A stretch of 23,710 nucleotides of DNA from Mesotaenium endlicherianum. Lineage: Eukaryota > Streptophyta > Zygnematophyceae > Zygnematales > Mesotaeniaceae. The notes beneath the pieces are model-generated. The model was not told the origin of the DNA, did no database searches, and saw only the letters and a list, made by a program, of their open reading frames with translations. Shown here piece by piece: positions 19,801 to 23,710 of the stretch (positions within the stretch are counted from its first letter, which is position 1; each line of letters begins with the position of its first letter). Location of the stretch: the NCBI GenBank assembly GCA_009602735.1, contig WELA01006140.1, positions 262,051-285,760 on the forward strand, given 5' to 3'. Both the position numbers and the translations under genes were made by a program.

Positions 19801-20044
19801 CTCCATCCCAACCGTAGATCTAAGGGTTTAGAGGCAGCGACGAGGCACCCGGAGGTGGTGTCCTTCATAGGCTCGCTCAGGATTAGGATTATGGGCTTCT
19901 GGTTAGGGTTCAGAGGCAGCAAGGCACTCGGCTGCGAAGTCCTTAACGGGCTTGCCACTCATTCAGGGTCGCGGGCTTCCGGGTTTGTGTCATGGCCTCG
20001 GGATCAAGGGGGTATGGTAAGGGGTTAGGGATAGGACTTGGGGT
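16846..20044. other. AT-richer intergenic region, no supported gene
   Basis: It lies between the 5' end of the large gene and the 3' end of the beta-helix gene. It contains short open frames (notably 17486-18351, listed separately). From about 19480 it holds TTAGGG-like strings, and two echoes of the beta-helix gene end at 19823-19957. Promoter elements for the large gene should be near 16850-17400, but I see no diagnostic motif. Confidence 0.6.
17486..18351 (+). pseudogene. Cluster of short plus-strand open frames, unrecognised
   Basis: Three successive frames occur. 17486-17758 has 90 codons. 17758-18105 has 115 codons and opens at taATGg overlapping the previous stop; it contains FEMGASERECENGQRF and MTGQTIWNRLVEGRY. 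18133-18351 has 72 codons, with LTPMQDVVLRLVMA. They are not low complexity, unlike the frames around them, so they could be the remains of one older coding sequence such as a mobile element, broken by frameshifts. No family is recognised and chance is not excluded. Confidence 0.25.
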
Positions 20045-20102
20045 TTAAAGGGAGGAGAGGCAGTCGGCCGTAATGTCCTTCATGGGCTTGAGCCACGCGC
20101 CA
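19823..20102 (-). repeat. Three copies of the beta-helix gene end (one real, two downstream echoes)
   Basis: Plus-strand cores agaggcag...gtccttcatgggcttgagc (20056-20093, real), agaggcag...gtccttaacgggcttgcc (19912-19955) and agaggcag...gtccttcataggctcgctc (19830-19879). Each is preceded by a gggttt/gggttc-like string. Their minus-strand translations read KPMKDITADCLSS, KPVKDFAAECLAA and EPMKDTTSGCLVA. Confidence 0.85.
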
Positions 20103-20259
20103 ACTGGCACGTTGAACGCGTCGTAGTAGTCGCCAGATGCCACGATGAGCGGCCCCACCTGCGCGCGCGGGCACGACCGGAACCCTGGGCTGGCCGCGAG
20201 GATGGGGGAGCCCGGCAGCAGCCCGTAGTCGCCGTTGGCGGCGTCAATGAACCCAGCAC
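20045..20259 (-). CDS. Beta-helix gene, terminal exon E
   Basis: Acceptor gcctgcag|GT (phase 1). 70 codons: AGFIDAANGDYGLLPGSP, GFRSCPRAQVGPLIVASGDY, and VGAWLKPMKDITADCLSSL-stop (TAA at 20047-20045). The GDYGLLPGSP motif is the best family marker. Confidence 0.85.
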
Positions 20260-21237
20260 CTGCAGGCGGCACCAGAGGAGGGACAGGAGCAAGAATATAG
20301 GATTAGGGTTAGGGTTTCGGTGCACTCGGCAGTATCGGGTGCGGCAGATTTGTGGCGGGGCTTGTCCTGTGGCACAAACAAGTAGCCCTCCGCTTGCACA
20401 AGGGCAGGAGACTGGGAAGTTCTCCACTACGGAAGAGGATGAGGGCTTAGGGCTAGGTTTTAAGTTAGGTTAAGGTCAGTGTTAGGGTTGGCATTAGGGT
20501 TAAGATTAGGGTTGGGGTGAGGGCCAGGGGTAGGGTTAGGCTTAAGCTTGGGGTTCGCTTAGGGTAGGGTTAGGTTTTTCTAAGTCGCTTGGCTGAAGGT
20601 GCACAGCGAGGCTGACTTTTCACACGGCGTGCAGAAGAAGCTTCAACGAGAATCATGACAAGAAGGCGCAGCTGTCAGGCGAGGAGGTTCTGGCTCAGCA
20701 GAAGCTGAAGCTGCCAAGGCCGAGGGACGAGATGAGACGGAGGAGTGCTTGAAGCCCTGATCGGGGAGAATGATGAGAAGAAGCGGAAAAAGGGGTCTCA
20801 GAAAAGAAGGCGGCCTGCATGGCTCTCCGCTTCTATGGTTTGCGGTGTGGCAAGGGAGGTCTAGGGTTTTGGGCGTGAAAACTCACCGGCGCTGGTGAAA
20901 GAGGAGTAGGCGAGGGTGTTGAGATTCTTGACACCTGGCGTGTCGGTGCACACGGTGTACCCGGGCCTGCACGCGGCAAGTGGAGGCAGGAGGACAGAGC
21001 ACCGAGTGACAAGTGTCAGCCCGAGAGCGCTGAGCAAGGAGGGCGGCTGTGGCCGGTACAGCACCGCATGTAGAGGTGGAGCAAGACAAGAAGTGGGACA
21101 TGAGAGTGGGACGAGAACAGACTATTCCTGAGTATTTGTATTTTGTATCGCAGGAGAGAATATCTCATTTACATGATGACACTATTTCCGTAAATGCCGC
21201 AGCATGCACTTCTAAGTCAAAGAGTTTGTGGGTGGGT

Positions 21238-21282
<45 letters not shown>

Positions 21283-23140
21283 CGCGTGCGTGCGTGTGCG
21301 TGTGCGTGTGTGCGTGCATGTGCGCGCACGCTGTACAAGGATGCGTGCGCAGTTTCAAATCAGAGGGTCAGATAGACCAATGACAACAAGTGCCAGAAAT
21401 CATTTTTTTGTGTGGGGAGGTAAACAAATCGGCGTGGGACTAGCTCCAGAGAGAGATGGCCAGCCTGGCAACGTTCCCGGCCTGGCAATGTTTGCCGCTG
21501 GCATACTCCGCCACAAACGACAGACTACAGGGGGCAATCAGAACACGAAGAAAATGCGCCAAGAGCACACAAAAAGCCAAGAGCACGTACGCAGTGGAAA
21601 ACAGAAGGAAAATGGGAAGGGCACATACGCATTGGCGGCAATTTCTGTTTCCTGAAAAATTGAGCCAGAAGTATTGAATTAATAAGAAGAGAGGAAGGGC
21701 GCATACGCATTGGCGGCGGTCCCGTCGATGATGGTGAGCTTGAACGAGTTGCCGGTCGGCAGCCCGCTGCAGCCACCTGTCACGCTCGCGGGCGCCTTGA
21801 TCTGCGAGGGGGGGTTGCACGAGACGCCGTTGTATGACGTCTGCTGGCACAGGTCCACCAGTTGCGGGAACGCCTGCTCGAGGATAAAAAGGCGAAGAGA
21901 GACGAAGAAGAAGGAAAGAAAATCAGAGGTAGTTACTTCGATCCTACCTAGTCAGTTGCTCGAGCTTAGAACTTCGTGATTCGTCTGGTGGCAGAGGGCA
22001 ACCGGCTGCGGGAACGCCTGCTCGAGAAAAGATCAATATTGATGAAGAAGAAGGAAGTACATCAGAGGTAGTTACGTGAAGTAGTTACGTGAGTGCTCGA
22101 GTATAGAGCTTTGTGATACGTCTGGCGGCAAAGAGGGTCCACCAGCTGCAGAGGTGAGTGCTCAAGAAAGCACCCATAATAGAACAGGAAGAAGAGGCAC
22201 CTCGTGCGTGTGCGTGCCTGTGTGTGTGCGTGTGTGCGTGTGTGTGCGTGTGTGTGTGCGTGTGTGCGTGTGTGTGCGTGTGTGTGTGCGTGTGTGTGCG
22301 CGTGCAATTGCACGCAAGTATGGGTGCGCGTGCGCGCATGAGCAGCCAGCCAACTCACCGCCTCGAACACGGAGGTGTTGTACTGCAGCCGCTGCGACTT
22401 GTCCCAGAAGCACCCCGTGGTGCCGGGGAGGCAGTTGTTTTTGTCGTAGTCCTGGCAGCTCACGAGACCCGCCTGCCCGCGCACGCTGACAGCCAGCAGG
22501 CTCTGGATGCTGCTGTAGTGCCCGTCCTTGTATAAAAACGCGTTGGTCGCCTGCAGGCGCGATTCGACAGAAGCGAGAGGCGAGAGGCGAGACGGTCAGA
22601 ACTGGGTCAGAACAATGCAACATCGACAATTCATTTGGGAAAAGCTCGGAAGATGGGGACGTCAACCGAGCGACACGAGCCGGCACGGAGCCGGGAAGGA
22701 CGTAGGGTCCCTATACGGGAACGCATGCTGGTTGGACTGCATGCGCCCTTGACGGGAGGGAGGCGCGGGGGTTGGGAGCGCCAGCTATGCGCGTCAGCCG
22801 TGTCGGCTGGAGGGCTTCTAGGTGGCACAACAAAACAGGTGCCCCCGCTGGTAGCCAACCAAGATGACAGCACAGCAGGCAGACGTACAACTGGAGCATA
22901 GCTTAGAGCTTATGGCAGGCAGCAGCATGACAGGTGGCAGCGCAACGGGTGGCAGCGTGACTTACCCCGATGCAGACGCCGCCGTCCACGTCCACGAGCG
23001 AGCTGGCCTGGTCGAAGGTGTAGCAGACGGCGCCACCTGTGATGTAGTTGCACCCGAACTTGTTCCCCGCGCCGTTCCAGTGCACGTTGGTGTACACGCC
23101 CGCGGCGTCGATGGCCGTGCTGGTAGTCTCGATGTAGTTG
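20045..23140 (-). CDS. Right-handed parallel beta-helix protein, C-terminal part (5' partial, spliced)
   Basis: Join on the minus strand: 23140-22966, 22550-22359, 21873-21707, 20966-20887, 20259-20045, giving 275 residues. All phases agree (2 in, then 0, 0, 2, 1) and all introns are GT-AG. The chain follows the known pattern of a beta-helix family. It opens NYIETTSTAIDAAGVY and GAGNKFGCNYITGG, with GN-x(2)-x-NYI rungs. Then come GGVCIG|ATNAFLYKDGHY, an excursion with SCQDYDKNNCLPGTTGC, AFPQLVDLC, and GNSFKLTIIDGT. It closes GDYGLLPGSPI and GFRSCPRAQVGP, like the terminal DFRLxPxSPAxxxGF...IGP of these proteins. The many Cys residues and an Asn-glycosylation sequon (NTS) suggest a secreted or vacuolar location. 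Family members bind or cleave polysaccharides, but no catalytic residues can be assigned here. The N-terminal rungs and any signal peptide lie upstream. Confidence 0.82.
20260..20886 (-). other. Beta-helix gene intron D-E (phase 1) with TTAGGG-like tract
   Basis: 627 bp, GTGAGT...GCCTGCAG. About 20430-20575 is a dense run of degenerate ttaggg/gggtta units on the plus strand, and 20300-20320 has another. I found no convincing exon echo here. Confidence 0.75.
20426..20580. repeat. Degenerate TTAGGG (telomere-like) tract
   Basis: Many ttaggg, ttaggtt, ttagggtt and ctaggttt units with irregular spacers lie within an intron, so this is interstitial rather than terminal. Confidence 0.88.
20887..20966 (-). 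CDS. Beta-helix gene, exon D
   Basis: Acceptor gcgtgcag|G (phase 2), donor GCCG|GTGAGT (phase 1). It encodes PGYTVCTDTPGVKNLN and TLAYSSFTSA; the split codon G|GT gives Gly. Confidence 0.8.
20967..21706 (-). other. Beta-helix gene intron C-D (phase 2)
   Basis: 740 bp, GTATGC...GCGTGCAG. It contains a diverged copy of the exon C donor junction at 21612-21642 and a (TG)n/(CG)n tract at 21234-21330. Confidence 0.75.
21234..21330. repeat. (TG)n tract running into (CG)(TG) mosaic
   Basis: About 20 uninterrupted TG units are followed by gcgtgcgcgtgcgtgc. The tract is intronic. Confidence 0.95.
21612..21717 (-). repeat. Two-copy repeat of the exon C donor junction
   Basis: The plus-strand string gaagggc(a/g)catacgcattggcggc occurs at about 21616-21639 and at 21694-21717. 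The latter spans the real exon/intron boundary at 21707. Confidence 0.88.
21707..21873 (-). CDS. Beta-helix gene, exon C
   Basis: Acceptor ctcgagcag|GCG, donor AATGC|GTATGC (phase 2). 55 codons: AFPQLVDLCQQTSYNGVSC, then GGCSGLPTGNSFKLTIIDG and TAAN. The split codon GC|G gives Ala. Confidence 0.8.
21837..22165 (-). repeat. Three tandem copies of the exon C acceptor/exon start
   Basis: Plus strand: 21837-21883 (real), about 21980-22027 and about 22117-22165. The shared core is cgtctg-tggca ... ccaccagttgcgggaacgcctgctcgag, most exact between the first two copies. The intervening sequence (gaagaagaaggaa, cagaggtagttac) is also repeated. Translations are AFPQLVDLCQQTSYN (real), AFPQPVALCHQTNHE and QLVDPLCRQTYHK. 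Confidence 0.88.
21874..22358 (-). other. Beta-helix gene intron B-C (phase 0), with two exon-C-start echoes
   Basis: 485 bp, GTGAGT...CTCGAGCAG. It carries a (TG)n/(CG)n tract at 22204-22312 and two tandem diverged copies of the exon C acceptor region, with a period of about 140 bp. Confidence 0.8.
22204..22312. repeat. (TG)n/(CG)n alternating tract
   Basis: On the plus strand, blocks of tgtgtg are regularly interrupted by cg (gtgtgtgcgtgtgtgcg pattern). The tract is intronic. Confidence 0.95.
22359..22550 (-). CDS. Beta-helix gene, exon B
   Basis: 192 bp, 64 codons, phase 0 at both ends: gcctgcag|GCG ... GAGGCG|GTGAGT. It encodes ATNAFLYKDGHYSSIQ, then SVRGQAGLVSCQDYDKNNC and FWDKSQRLQYNTSVFEA. 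Confidence 0.82.
22551..22965 (-). other. Beta-helix gene intron A-B (phase 0)
   Basis: 415 bp, GTAAGT...GCCTGCAG. It contains a diverged copy of the start of exon B at 22708-22746 with its own GCATGCAG acceptor-like string. Near the donor, ggtggcagcg occurs twice on the plus strand. Confidence 0.75.
22966..23140 (-). CDS. Beta-helix gene, exon A
   Basis: Acceptor gcgtgcag|C (phase 2), donor ATCGGG|GTAAGT (phase 0). It encodes NYIETTSTAIDAAGVYTNVH to LVDVDGGVCIG, two beta-helix rungs. It is the first exon I can support; at least one lies upstream. Confidence 0.8.
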
Positions 23141-23710
23141 CTGCACGCGCATTGTCGTGAGGGGCACAGGTAAGGGGCACACGTGAGCGAGGGGACACAT
23201 TGCGGGAGGGGGAAAAAAAGTGAAGGATGCAAACACGTCAACCGCCGTGCTTGTTGCCGGTCGGTTTCAATGCAATTGCAGCACGCACGCACGCGTGCAC
23301 TTGCTCTCGATGAGAACGTGAATAGACGACGAGAACATGTATGGAATCACGTGAGGTAAAAGGAATGGAATGATGCGCGCACATCGATGGCCGTGCTTAA
23401 AATATAAAACTCTGTAGTTGCTTGATATTGTTCCTGACAGGGCCGAGGTTGAGGATTAGGGCTAAGGTTTGAGCTAGGGCTAAGAGTTAGAGCTAGGGCT
23501 AGGGGTAGATGGAATTTTCTTCCTTGTTGATCTATTTCAACGTGGCATCTCCCGTGCTCTTTCTGCATCGCCCGGGCTTCAGAGATGGGGATAGGGTAAC
23601 GGTTCAAGGTCAGTATTAGTGAGAGGACAACCGTTAGGTGTAAGGGTCAGGGCAAGGGTTGGAAAAAGACTAGGGACGGAAATAGAGGGGGGCCAGGGGG
23701 GGCAGGGCCA
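23141..23710. other. Upstream intron or flank of the beta-helix gene
   Basis: A diverged copy of the exon A start lies at 23377-23425. 23445-23510 and 23590-23660 are TTAGGG/CTAGGG-like on the plus strand. I cannot place the next upstream exon here. Confidence 0.55.

Noticed and set aside
655-22165. CRISPR array
   Set aside because: The repeats are few, diverged, differ at each locus and match neighbouring exons; there are no uniform spacers, and the DNA is eukaryotic.
22085-22339. Cys/Val- and His/Thr-rich open frames over the (TG)n tracts
   Set aside because: They are dinucleotide repeats read in frame, not genes.
403-23425. Classical transposon insertions as the source of the echoes
   Set aside because: Each array has a different sequence taken from its adjacent exon; I see no shared terminal inverted repeats, target duplications or transposase.

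Overview
The window looks like nuclear DNA from a microbial eukaryote, most likely an alga. It has spliced genes with GT-AG introns of about 0.2-1.5 kb, GC-rich exons full of Ala, Gly, Ser and Gln runs, (TG)n tracts, and degenerate CCCTAA/TTAGGG-like tracts in the introns. The best-recognised gene is a LYAR-type zinc-finger protein whose core resembles the green-plant form, which hints at the green lineage. I cannot name the species. There is no prokaryotic organisation.

Layout. (1) 609-4392, plus strand: a 5'-truncated LYAR-type nucleolar zinc-finger gene in three visible exons with matching splice phases. (2) 4393-5947: purine-rich 3' flank and AT-richer spacer. (3) 16785-5948, minus strand: a very large gene of roughly 2,450 codons for an intrinsically disordered, Ser/Pro/Ala/Gln-rich protein. 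Three exons are well supported and two terminal ones are tentative. An undetermined base (N at 7723) breaks the frame of its largest exon. (4) 16846-20044: AT-richer spacer with only short unrecognised open frames. (5) 23140-20045, minus strand: the C-terminal 275 residues of a Cys-containing right-handed parallel beta-helix protein in five exons, probably secreted or vacuolar. Its start lies beyond the right edge or in an exon I cannot see. The three genes share no obvious pathway.

The unusual observation is what the introns and flanks contain. Next to most exon ends, in all three genes, there are one to three diverged copies of that same exon end, often with the splice-site bases attached. 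I call these exon-edge echoes. They occur at acceptors, at donors and past one stop codon. They are spaced about 50-850 bp apart and are often separated by CCCTAA-like filler. Several still translate into recognisable variants of the exon peptide. For example, KPMKDITADCLSS at the end of the beta-helix protein recurs downstream as KPVKDFAAECLAA and EPMKDTTSGCLVA. A 10-mer, GCCACCTGGC or its complement, containing the proto-splice string AGGT, is also strongly over-represented. Together these suggest that introns here arose or grew by repeated local duplication of exon-intron junctions. All exon models come from reading frames, phases and family recall; no alignment or transcript was available.
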